Below are positions 1-8,800 of a stretch of DNA of 64,000 nucleotides, in pieces. Each line of letters starts with the position of its first letter. The stretch's first letter is position 1. The position numbers and the translations under genes are program-made. Where the stretch lies: NCBI RefSeq assembly GCF_000024405.1, contig NC_013517.1, forward strand, positions 372,001-436,000, written 5' to 3'. A model generated the notes under the pieces. It saw nothing but the letters and a program-made list of their open reading frames with translations. It was not told the origin of the DNA and searched no databases. Origin of the DNA: Sebaldella termitidis ATCC 33386 (GTDB lineage Bacteria > Fusobacteriota > Fusobacteriia > Fusobacteriales > Leptotrichiaceae).

Positions 1-605
1 AGACAAACGGCTGGGCGCTAAGAAATGATTTTACGGGAAGAGCAAGTATTCATAATACAGACAGAAATATAGACTGGCCGTCACCGAATAACAGATCAGA
101 AATGAATGGAACGTATGAGACATACAGTGTAACAAGTGACAATATACTTGGAAAAGAAATAGAGCTCAGTAAAAATGTAAGCCTAATGCCTTACGGCGCA
201 TTCAGATTAATGTATGTGACAAGACCGTCATTCAGTGAAAGCGGTCTTGAGGCTTTGGAAATAGAAGGAAATGATGTGTGGAGTGTGAAGCCCGGAGCAG
301 GTCTGGAACTGAACGGGAAAGTATCATTAGGAAGAAACTGGCAGTTAAAGGGAACTCTTGATTTTTTATATGAATATGAACTTGCTGATATGAATGTAAG
401 AGAAAAAGCAAAGCTGAATGCAATAGAGGACGGATATCACAAGTTATCAAAGCCACAGGATGAAAACGGAATATTCAGTACAAAAGCAGCTGTGGGATTG
501 GAAGCAGCAGACAGATACGGAATATTTCTGACAGGGGAGTATAAAACAGGCAATAACAGTAAAAATGACTACAGAACAGGTGTGGTATTAAAAGCGGTGT
601 TTTAA
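1..605 (+). CDS. autotransporter, C-terminal beta-barrel (5' end outside window)
   Basis: The reading frame is open from the window edge (frame beginning at base 3) and ends at 605, so this is the 3' end of a larger gene. The visible ~200 residues match the last 200 residues of the autotransporter at 2825-10795: both have the segment DRNIDW, a following SVKPGAG or SIKPGAG turn, YEYEL, a DRYGIF strand and the ending LKAVF. A C-terminal Phe is the usual outer-membrane beta-barrel signal. In type V secretion this barrel anchors in the outer membrane and exports the passenger. A paralogous TetR regulator follows, as after the second autotransporter. Passenger type and total length cannot be seen. 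Confidence 0.9.
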   Translation, partial: TNGWALRNDFTGRASIHNTDRNIDWPSPNNRSEMNGTYETYSVTSDNILGKEIELSKNVSLMPYGAFRLMYVTRPSFSESGLEALEIEGNDVWSVKPGAGLELNGKVSLGRNWQLKGTLDFLYEYELADMNVREKAKLNAIEDGYHKLSKPQDENGIFSTKAAVGLEAADRYGIFLTGEYKTGNNSKNDYRTGVVLKAVF

Positions 606-614
606 TTAAGGAAT

Positions 615-662
615 AAGAAAAAAAGAAATTTTTGAATATTTGTTAAAAGTTTCTTTTTTCTT
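615..662 (+). terminator. AT-only hairpin terminator after first autotransporter
   Basis: A purine arm (AAGAAAAAAAGAAA) at 615-628 pairs with TTTCTTTTTTCTT at 650-662 in the 76-bp gap between the autotransporter and the TetR gene. The stem has no GC core, so it may attenuate rather than fully stop transcription. Confidence 0.45.
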
Positions 663-680
663 CTTTGCGAAAGGATGTAA

Positions 681-1241
681 ATGAATAGAGAAGATGCTAT
701 AAAAATGACATTGGAGGTAATAAAAGAGAAGAAACTTGAGAATTCCTCAATAGGTGAGATAGTAAAAAAAATGGATATAAGTCCGGGGAATTTATATTAT
801 CATTTTAAAAGTAAAAATGAGTTATATAGAGAGGTGCTGGAATATTCGATTAATGAAATAGCAGATAGTCTGGATAAGGTAAAATTGGATATAAACAAAA
901 AAAATAATTTATTTCAGCTGACTGAGAAGCTAATCAGATTTTTGGAAAAAAGAGAAGATATATTATTTTTTTTAATAACTATGAAAGGAAGCAGCTATCT
1001 GGAAAAAAAATCAAATTCAAGAGATCTTCTGCTGAATTTTAAAAATATGCTGGTAAATCAGGATTTGAACACTGAGCATGAAAAAAGAATAGCATTAAAA
1101 CTGAATATGTTTTTAGGTTCGGTATACGAAGTATTATATGAAAATAAATTATTAAAAAAAAGAAATCTGACTTCTGCGGAAATAAATGAAATTTATCTCT
1201 CTTTTTGGGGAAATGAAGGTAAAGAAGACAATGGAATATGA
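681..1241 (+). CDS. TetR/AcrR-family transcriptional regulator
   Basis: This 186-residue protein starts at ATG 681 behind a GAAAGGA ribosome site. Residues ~5-50 form the TetR N-terminal helix-turn-helix: SIGEIVKKMDISPGNLYYHFKSKNELYREV carries the LYYHFKSK recognition-helix signature of the family (shown here in parts: SIGEIV, SPGNLYYHF, KNELY). The rest is a helical ligand/dimer domain with no recognisable ligand motif. It is paralogous along its whole length to the regulator at 10889-11452, and both sit directly behind an autotransporter gene. A role in controlling the adhesin module is inferred from position only. Confidence 0.88.
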   Translation: MNREDAIKMTLEVIKEKKLENSSIGEIVKKMDISPGNLYYHFKSKNELYREVLEYSINEIADSLDKVKLDINKKNNLFQLTEKLIRFLEKREDILFFLITMKGSSYLEKKSNSRDLLLNFKNMLVNQDLNTEHEKRIALKLNMFLGSVYEVLYENKLLKKRNLTSAEINEIYLSFWGNEGKEDNGI

Positions 1242-1374
1242 AGCAGTGTCCAAGTTTGGGTGATTATTTCAAGAATATCACAAAAGAAAACTTTGATTCT
1301 AAATATTGTTTAGTTTGCTGTTGATTGAGATATGAGTTTTCATTATTAACAATTATTAAATTTGACCGTTTATA

Positions 1375-1498
1375 AAGGGCTGTATCAAAATAAAATTTTT
1401 TGAAATTTGATTACAAAATATTGTGATAAATTACATAATGATATCAATATATTGTATTCAGGTATTTGGAAAGTTCTGTTTTGATACAGTCCCTTTTG
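1375..1498. mobile_element. MITE-like element with ~18-bp terminal inverted repeats
   Basis: AAAGGGCTGTATCAAAA near 1375 and its near-complement TTTTGATACAGTCCCTTT at 1479-1496 (one extra base) bound about 120 bp of AT-rich DNA with no reading frame. GGGCTGTnTCAAAA-type ends are seen in insertion sequences of AT-rich bacteria, so a non-autonomous element fits. No clear target-site duplication is visible. A long-loop hairpin with no mobile origin is the alternative. Confidence 0.4.
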
Positions 1499-1818
1499 GT
1501 ATTACTGAGAATAGCTGATTTTTTGAAATATAAAAAAATAGATAACAAAAATATATTTGTAGAACAATATCATATGTAATTACAAGTGCTTATGCAATAA
1601 AAATGAAAATAATTATTAAAATTTAATATTCAAAAAATTATATTTTTAATAAAAATAAAAATTTTGATACTGATTATGATAAAAAAAATACTTTTTTTTA
1701 GTAATTGAAATTATTATATTAATATAAAATTATAGAAAATAAATATTAAAATTTTATAAGAAAGAAAAAATGATTAGAAAAAAACTTATATATTTATATA
1801 AATAATTAAAAAAATGTA

Positions 1819-1979
1819 CGTATTTGTTAAATTTTACGAATAAATGATTATGAATATTTTACTAAATTTGAGCTTTAAAGTCAATTTTAATAGAAAAAAA
1901 ATTTTTTTATAATTATTTGTCAGACTAATATTTGATGCATGAAAGAATAATTTTTTATTCGTAAAATTTAACAAATACG
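1819..1979. promoter_or_regulatory. invertible promoter element (26-bp perfect inverted repeats)
   Basis: Bases 1819-1844 (beginning CGTATTTGTTAAATTTTACG) are the exact reverse complement of 1954-1979. The 109 bp between them contain a strong minus-strand promoter (1856-1884) and no gene. The block lies 54 bp upstream of the small-protein/autotransporter operon that starts at 2033. This is the architecture of a recombinase-driven promoter switch such as fimS. In the sequence as given, the strong promoter faces away from the operon (OFF). After inversion its -35 would fall at 1914-1919 and its -10 at 1937-1942, facing the operon, with transcription starting near 1949. A plus-strand TATAAT at 1908-1913 exists but has a poor -35 (TTTTAA), so weak basal expression is possible. 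Confidence 0.8.
1856..1884 (-). promoter_or_regulatory. sigma-70-type promoter inside the invertible segment
   Basis: Read on the minus strand: TTGACT (1884-1879), 17-bp spacer, TAAAAT (1861-1856). It is the best promoter match in the 770-bp gap, yet no minus-strand gene lies to its left. That makes sense only if the segment can flip. Confidence 0.7.
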
Positions 1980-2032
1980 AATAAAAACTTGTTTAAGTAT
2001 CACTATTTTTGAAAGGAGGAGGAAGAGGAGGA

Positions 2033-2242
2033 ATGAGGAAACTTATATTTGCAATAGCAATTATGATGAGTTGTTTTATATTAGGTGCTAAAAAAAATAA
2101 TCAAAATTTAAAACTGCCAGACATAGAAGAACAAATGAAAAAAGCTGATAAAATATCAGATTATGAAGCTAAAAAAGATGTAGCATGGCATAAAACAGAA
2201 TACAATAAGGTGTTGAAATATCTTAAAAAAAATCAAAAATAG
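2033..2242 (+). CDS. small secreted protein, first gene of autotransporter operon
   Basis: Encodes 69 residues. ATG 2033 is preferred over an in-frame TTG at 2009, because the GGAGG repeats at 2013-2030 that the longer form would translate are the ribosome site. Residues 1-20 form a basic plus hydrophobic signal peptide; the mature part is highly charged (Lys/Asp/Glu) and probably helical. Small secreted proteins of this kind precede large autotransporters in Fusobacteria. It is followed by a second small gene whose ribosome site overlaps its stop codon. No known domain was recognised. Confidence 0.7.
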   Translation: MRKLIFAIAIMMSCFILGAKKNNQNLKLPDIEEQMKKADKISDYEAKKDVAWHKTEYNKVLKYLKKNQK

Positions 2243-2250
2243 GAGTGCAA

Positions 2251-2529
2251 ATGAGAAAAAATATATTAATATTTTCATTAATAGCTTTTTCGCTTACTAT
2301 TCACTGTAGTGAAATAAGAGTGCAAAGATCACTGGAAGAAAGTATAACAAAAGACTATGATCAGGATGGTGTATATTCATCATATGAAAAGGCTTTGCGG
2401 AGAACTCAGGAATCAGTATATGTAACATTGCCGGAAAAAAGAGGGTATTGGTATACGATGCTGGACAGAATAAAAGCGGAAGAAAAGGAATTAATACCGG
2501 ATGAAAAAGTGAGAATGAGAAAGAGATAG
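2251..2529 (+). CDS. small secreted protein, second gene of autotransporter operon
   Basis: Encodes 92 residues from ATG 2251; the ribosome site AGGAG (2241-2245) overlaps the upstream stop, so the two genes are translationally close. A GTG at 2245 is in frame but sits inside that site. Residues 1-19 are a signal peptide ending in a Cys, but His at -1 makes a lipobox unlikely. The mature part is charged, with YSSYEKALRRTQES and a GYWYTMLDRI segment. No family was recognised. It probably works with the autotransporter downstream. Confidence 0.7.
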   Translation: MRKNILIFSLIAFSLTIHCSEIRVQRSLEESITKDYDQDGVYSSYEKALRRTQESVYVTLPEKRGYWYTMLDRIKAEEKELIPDEKVRMRKR

Positions 2530-2545
2530 TACTTAAGGAGGAAGA

Positions 2546-2812
2546 ATGAAAAAGACAGTGATACTGATGCTTTTTATAATAGCGGGAACGATACTGCATT
2601 CAGCATCTGTTTACGAGTATAGAAGGGAACTGAGAGAAGGGGCAAGAGGGAAATGGACGAATCTAAGACAGCATCTTAACAGCGGAACAAGACTGGAAAG
2701 AGAACTGATAAAAGTGGATAAGCAGATAGATAAGAAAGTATCGGAAATACAGGAAATAGAAGATTTATTATTTAGAATAGAAGAATACAAAGCAGAAAAT
2801 AATATAAAATAA
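2546..2812 (+). CDS. FadA-like small coiled-coil secreted protein
   Basis: Encodes 88 residues behind a strong AAGGAGGAAG site. Residues 1-20 are a signal peptide ending HSAS; residues ~22-88 are a continuous charged helix with heptad-like hydrophobics (LERELIKVDKQIDKKV, IQEIEDLLFRIEEY). Size, signal peptide and helical hairpin resemble the FadA adhesin family of Fusobacteria, but the sequence match cannot be confirmed by eye. The stop is 12 bp before the autotransporter start, so they are co-transcribed. Confidence 0.65.
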   Translation: MKKTVILMLFIIAGTILHSASVYEYRRELREGARGKWTNLRQHLNSGTRLERELIKVDKQIDKKVSEIQEIEDLLFRIEEYKAENNIK

Positions 2813-2824
2813 TAAGGAGGAATA

Positions 2825-5800
2825 ATGACAAGGAATAAGAAATTATTAGTATCATTTTTAGCATTAAATGCGATATTAGCGCCGCATGTGTCAGGTGCAG
2901 CGGCTTCTTCAAGCCAAAAATATGACAGGCTGTATAACAGTATAACAAAAAATTTGGATAAAGGAAGTTCAAATGAAAAAGCTTATCAAACAATAGAAAA
3001 AATACTTAAGCAGAAAAATAAGGAATTAAAAGATCTGCATTTACAGGGTGACTATATAGTAAAACCTGAATATCTGGAATGGCAGATGTTTTTTACAGGT
3101 TTCTATAACGAAGATGCAAGAACGGGGAGTTTGAGTTCAAATCATGCAAGAGAAGGAGATGATTCGGAATCAAACTGGTCCGGGAAGAATAAGCCGATGA
3201 TTCAGGCAGATTCATATAAGGAAGTAAAAGTAGGTCCGAGTATACCATATAAGTATCTGAACTTACAGGATATAAATCCGAATATATCACTTCCCGTAAT
3301 AGAAAGTGTTGCTTCAATAAATCTGAATAAAATACCTTTGGTAATAGATATTCCTCAGCTGCCGGCTTTGCCGAACATACAGCTTAATACAGTGACAACC
3401 ACTAATATAAATGATATTAATATCACTAAAAATGTTCAGGTAAGTCCGATAAACATAAGTATTGCCGCAAAAACATTTAATCCGGTAACTTTGGTAAATC
3501 CGCAGCTTGCCAGAAATGGTAACGGATTCAACAGCAGTTCCGGTGCAGCAAACTTACATACTAATCTAGATGCACCGGGAACAACTACTTTGGTTACAAG
3601 TACAACCAATCCTACAGGATTAATTCAAATAATCGGTCCTCACGGAGTGAACTGGAACGGAGCAATGCAGTCTGGAGGAACAGGCTCAATGACATATAAT
3701 ATAACCGGGAGTTTAAAAACAGAGAAAGTCGGGTCACGTGTTGTGCTTGTAGAGTCTCATAGAGCTTCTTCCGGAGTAACTACAGGGAATACAAATGATA
3801 TTTTGTATGTGAATTCATCTGGAACTTTAACATCTGATGTATCATATAGTGGAACAGTTACAGGTGTGTATTCTGACACCACTTTAATTGTGGAAATAGA
3901 AGGAGGATACGGGGCATATAACCATTCAATGTTTGAAAATACAGGAATGATGCAATCCATAGGAACTGGAAAAACTATAGGAATGGAATTCAAAAGCGGT
4001 TCTGATTTAACAAGTACAATAAAAGTTAAAAATTCTGGAACTATTGATATTAAAGGCGACGAAAGTGTCGGGATAGATTCGTTAATAAGTCAAAACGGCA
4101 ATCAATTTAATATAGGGGTTGAAAATGCAACAGGCGGAACTATATTAATGAGAGGAAATAACAGTTTTGGTATACTGCTTACTCAGGGTAGACTTGACGG
4201 AAGCAATGTAAAATCATCAGGCAATATCGGGACTTTAACTAATACATATATTCAAAACGGAACTATTACTATGAAAGGATACGGGAGTTACGGAGTCGTT
4301 ATAGAAGGCGGGACAGAATTACCAACAGGGACATCATTAAATTCCGGAACTATAAACATAGAAAACGGCGGAGCTTCATCGGCTGCTGATACTTCGTCGG
4401 GAATATATCTCAATAAAAATCTGGCATTGAGTAACGACGGAATAATAAATGTAAGCGGAAACTACAGTAATGGAATAAGAATAAATTCCGGTTCTGTAAC
4501 CAATAAATATGTATCTGGAAAAGCCGTAAATATTTTGGGAACTGCTGCAGATTCAACAGGAATTGCAGTAATCAACAGCAGTTCTACAGGTATAAATAAT
4601 GGAAAAATAGCACTAACAGCAACAGGCGGTAAAAACATAGGAATGTACGGAACAGGTGGAGGAACTGGAAACAGAATAGAGAACACAGGAACAAATGCAG
4701 AAATAACAATGAATATCACAGCCGGAAGCGAGAATATAGGAGCTTCAATAATAGGAACAGGAAGTACTTTTTCAAACAGCGGTAAAATTAACTTAACAGA
4801 TACAACTACTGCAGGAAAGAATGTAGGAATATATTCTGATAACGCAACAGTAAATAATACAGGTGAAGTAAATCTTACCACTAAAGGAAATGATATAGGT
4901 ATATATCTGAAAGGTAATTCAATAGGGACAATAGGCGGAAATATAAACCTTACATCTACAGGAAGTAATTATGATTACGGAGTATACTTTGACAACGGAT
5001 ATACTGGAAATGCAGCAATAAACTCCACGATAAGCCTGAAAGGAAAGTCGGCAGGAGTATTCTCGGCTGTAAAACCAATAGTATTTAACGGAACAGTAAA
5101 TATGGATACGAGCTCTTCACTGCTCTCAGCTGATTCAATAGGACTGCTGTATCAGATAACAGGAGCATTACCAGCCGGAAATATAGTAACAAATAACGGA
5201 ACATTAAATGCAGCAGCAGGAACAGGAATATATATCCATAATAACAGTACCGCTTTGGGAAAAACAGTAATAAATAATGCAGTAAAGTCTATTAATATAA
5301 GCGGAGGCGGAGTAGGAATAGCTGCAGAGTCAGCAGCATATACATCAGGAGATAAGCTTCATATAATAAACAGCGGACTGATAAATAATGTATCATCTTC
5401 CACTGCAAACAGCATAGGAATATATGCAAAAAATCAGGATATAAGAATAACAGGAGCAGGAAAAATATCAGTATCATCTCCCGGAAGTGAAAATCTGGGA
5501 ATACTGATAAACGGAGGAAAAACGGAATTTGAAAGCAGCCTTGAACTCGGTGCAGGAGGTATAGGAGTATATCTGAACGGTAATGCTTCAAATACAAATG
5601 ATTCAGTACTTGATATAGGAAATACGGCAAATGCAATAACAGCATTAACTAACGGAATAGGAGTAGTAGCCAAGGGAGAAAAAGCTACTGTAAATATCCT
5701 GTCAAACGGAATAACACTGACAGGTCATTCAGCATTAAACGAAGGATCACTGGGAGTATTTCTAGAAAACGGAAATATAAATAACAACGGAACAATAAAA

Positions 5801-8800
5801 ACAGGTGATTACGGAACAGCAGCATATTTAAAATCAACAGCAAATGCAAGAACTGTAAATCTTGGTAATCTGGAAACACAGGATAACGGAGTAGGTCTTT
5901 ATCTGGAAAATCAGAATATAATAGATACTCTTACTTCAATCACAACAGGTGAAAACAGTATAGCAGTATATGCTAAAAACGGAGATATAGATATTGATGT
6001 ACTGGATTCAGCTAACTTCACACTAGGAAAGGGAAGCACAGGATACTTTCTTGAGGACGGAACAATAAAATCACTGCTGGGTATAAATACAGACATCACA
6101 CTTGGAAATGACATAACAGGAGTCGCATTAACAGGGAATTCAGCTATAGACAGCTCAATAAACAGCATAACAATAGGGAACAATACCGGATCAGCAGCAA
6201 GCATCAAACCAATAGTTCTTGGAATAAAAGATATTTCTTCTCCGTTAACAGTATCAACAAAGCTGACAGGCGGTAACGGAACTGTGGGACTTTACTATGA
6301 AGAAGGCGGAACAGGCAATGCAGTAACATATAACGGAAGCGGAAGTCTGACAGTACCGGATATAAAAGTAGGAACAGCAGGAGGAAACCTGTCATCCGTA
6401 GGAGTATATCTTGATGCAGCAACTAATGTAAACGGACTGAATATAAATAATGCATACATTCAGGTAAACGGAAACTCTGGAATAGTTCTGGGAGCAGATA
6501 CAGGAGATATAAATGTAACAGGAGGCAAGGTAGAGCTTACTGAAGGAGGAGTGCTGTTCCTTGTGAAAAACGGAGGTAATGTAAATATATCCCCAAGTAC
6601 AGTCATAATAACACCTGACAGCGGAATAGAGCTTTTCAGGGTAATATACTCAAATTACACAAATACAGCAGGAACTAAACTGGAAATACCAAAAGAAAGT
6701 GTGGCAATCCACGGTGAAACAGGGATAATAACAAATGACGGAGAACTGGTATCAAAACTCATAAGCGGAGTTCCTGCAGAAAGCTCTATAGGAATCTATA
6801 TAGAAAATACACTGGAAAGCTCTCCGGGAGTACTTTTGCATTCTAATATGTCTTCACAGGGAATAAATAATAACAAAATAGATTTAGGAAACAAAGGAAT
6901 AGGGATATTTGGAGAAAATTCATATATAAAAAATGAAACAACAGGAACAATAACCATAGCAGATAATGGAGCAGCCCTGTATGCAAGTATAGGATCTATC
7001 CTTGAAAATGCAGGAGCAATAAATATCGGGGAAAATTCTGTGGGTATGTATGCTTTAGACAGAACAGGCTCACCAAGCTATACAGGACTAACAAAGGAAA
7101 ATTATCTGATAAACTCAGGTCAGATAATATCCTCAGGAAACAATACAGTGGGGATATCATCAACAGGAGCAGAGCCTCTGGTAAAATCAGAGATCACAAA
7201 TAATGGCGTGATAAGTGTAACAGGAACTAATACAACAGGAATCTACGGAAGTCATACTAATATTCTGAATACAGGAAATATTACAGCAGGAAACGGCTTT
7301 GACTCAGGGCTGACAATAGAATATGCAGCAGGAATAATAGGAAATAACAGCAGCATAAATATTCAGTCAGGAGCAATACAGTCAGGAAACTATTCAATAG
7401 GAGCAGCGGCAACAGGAGATTCAGTTTTAAATATAACAGGAGGAACAATAAGTGTAGGGGATAACTCTATCTTCAATTACATAAAAAGAGGAACAGGAAC
7501 AAATGTAACACTGACAGACAGCTCAGGAGGAACATATGATCTGAATAGAAGTAAGCAGATAGGTATTTATTCAGAAGAAGGAGATGTGGCATCTAATAAA
7601 ACCCTTGAGGTAAGAAGCGGAACAGGCTCAATAGGACTTTATGCCCAGAATAACGGAAATGTAAATATGACATTACAGGGACTGACAATAAATGTGGAGA
7701 ATGGTCAAAAAGGAGTATTTGCCAAAGGAATTTCAGGTTCTGGAGTAAAAACAACACTGGCAAATTCAGTTAATCTAAATGATAACTCAGCATTGGGAAT
7801 AATACATCAGGACGGTGATATTGAAAATAACGGCTTCACAAATGTATCAGGAATAGGTTCGGTAGGAATATTATCAAGTAATTCAGATAATCTGAATACA
7901 AATACTATGTTAAACAACGGCGGAATAAATGTAAATTCGGATTCGGGAATAGGAATCTACGGAACTACTCTGAATAATGCACAGTTAAATGTAACGAATA
8001 CGGGAAATCTTAATCTGGCAGCGTCATCATCATCAAATGATGTAATATTGGGAATTTACGGAGAAAACGGAGCAGAGATTAATAATACAGGAAATATAGT
8101 TATTGGTGCATCTTCAATAGGGATCTACGGAAAAGGAATAGATATAAATCAAAACGGCGGAGTGCTTTCAGCAGATAAAAATGCCCTCGGAATATATTTA
8201 AACGGCGGAACAGGCAATGTAAACAATACAGCAATAAATATAGCAGATGATAACGGAGCAGGTATATATGCCACAAATTCAGCCGGTGTAACATTAGGAA
8301 ATACCAATAATCTAAATGTAGGAGATACAAGCGGAGCTTTAAGCGGAAGTGCGGCAGGAAGCTTTGGAATAGTAGGGAAAGACGGAAGTATAGTAACGAA
8401 TAATGCTAATATGAATATAGGATTGGCTTCAATTGGAATTTACACAGAAAATTCAACTATCACTAATAACGGAAACATGACAGCAGCCGGAGGAGGAACA
8501 GATACCAAAGACGGAAGAGTTCTGATATACGGAGGAAGAGCAGATATTGGTAATATAGGAAGTGCTATTACAAATACAGGAATCTTAAATGCAGGAGATA
8601 TGGGTGTAGGAATATATTCCAATACAGGAAGTATAGTCAACAGCGGAGATATAACAGTAGGAAATACATATCAGAATCCGTCAAATCCTTCAGACAGACA
8701 GTATGCTGTCGGAATATACGGAGTAGGAACTACATCAATAAATAATACTCATAAGATAACTTTCGGAGATAACGGACTGGGACTTTATGCATACACACCA

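Noticed and set aside
1375-1498. Reading the GGGCTGTATCAAAA repeats as a simple terminator of the TetR gene
   Set aside because: The loop would be about 90 nt and no T tract follows directly; a MITE-like element fits better.
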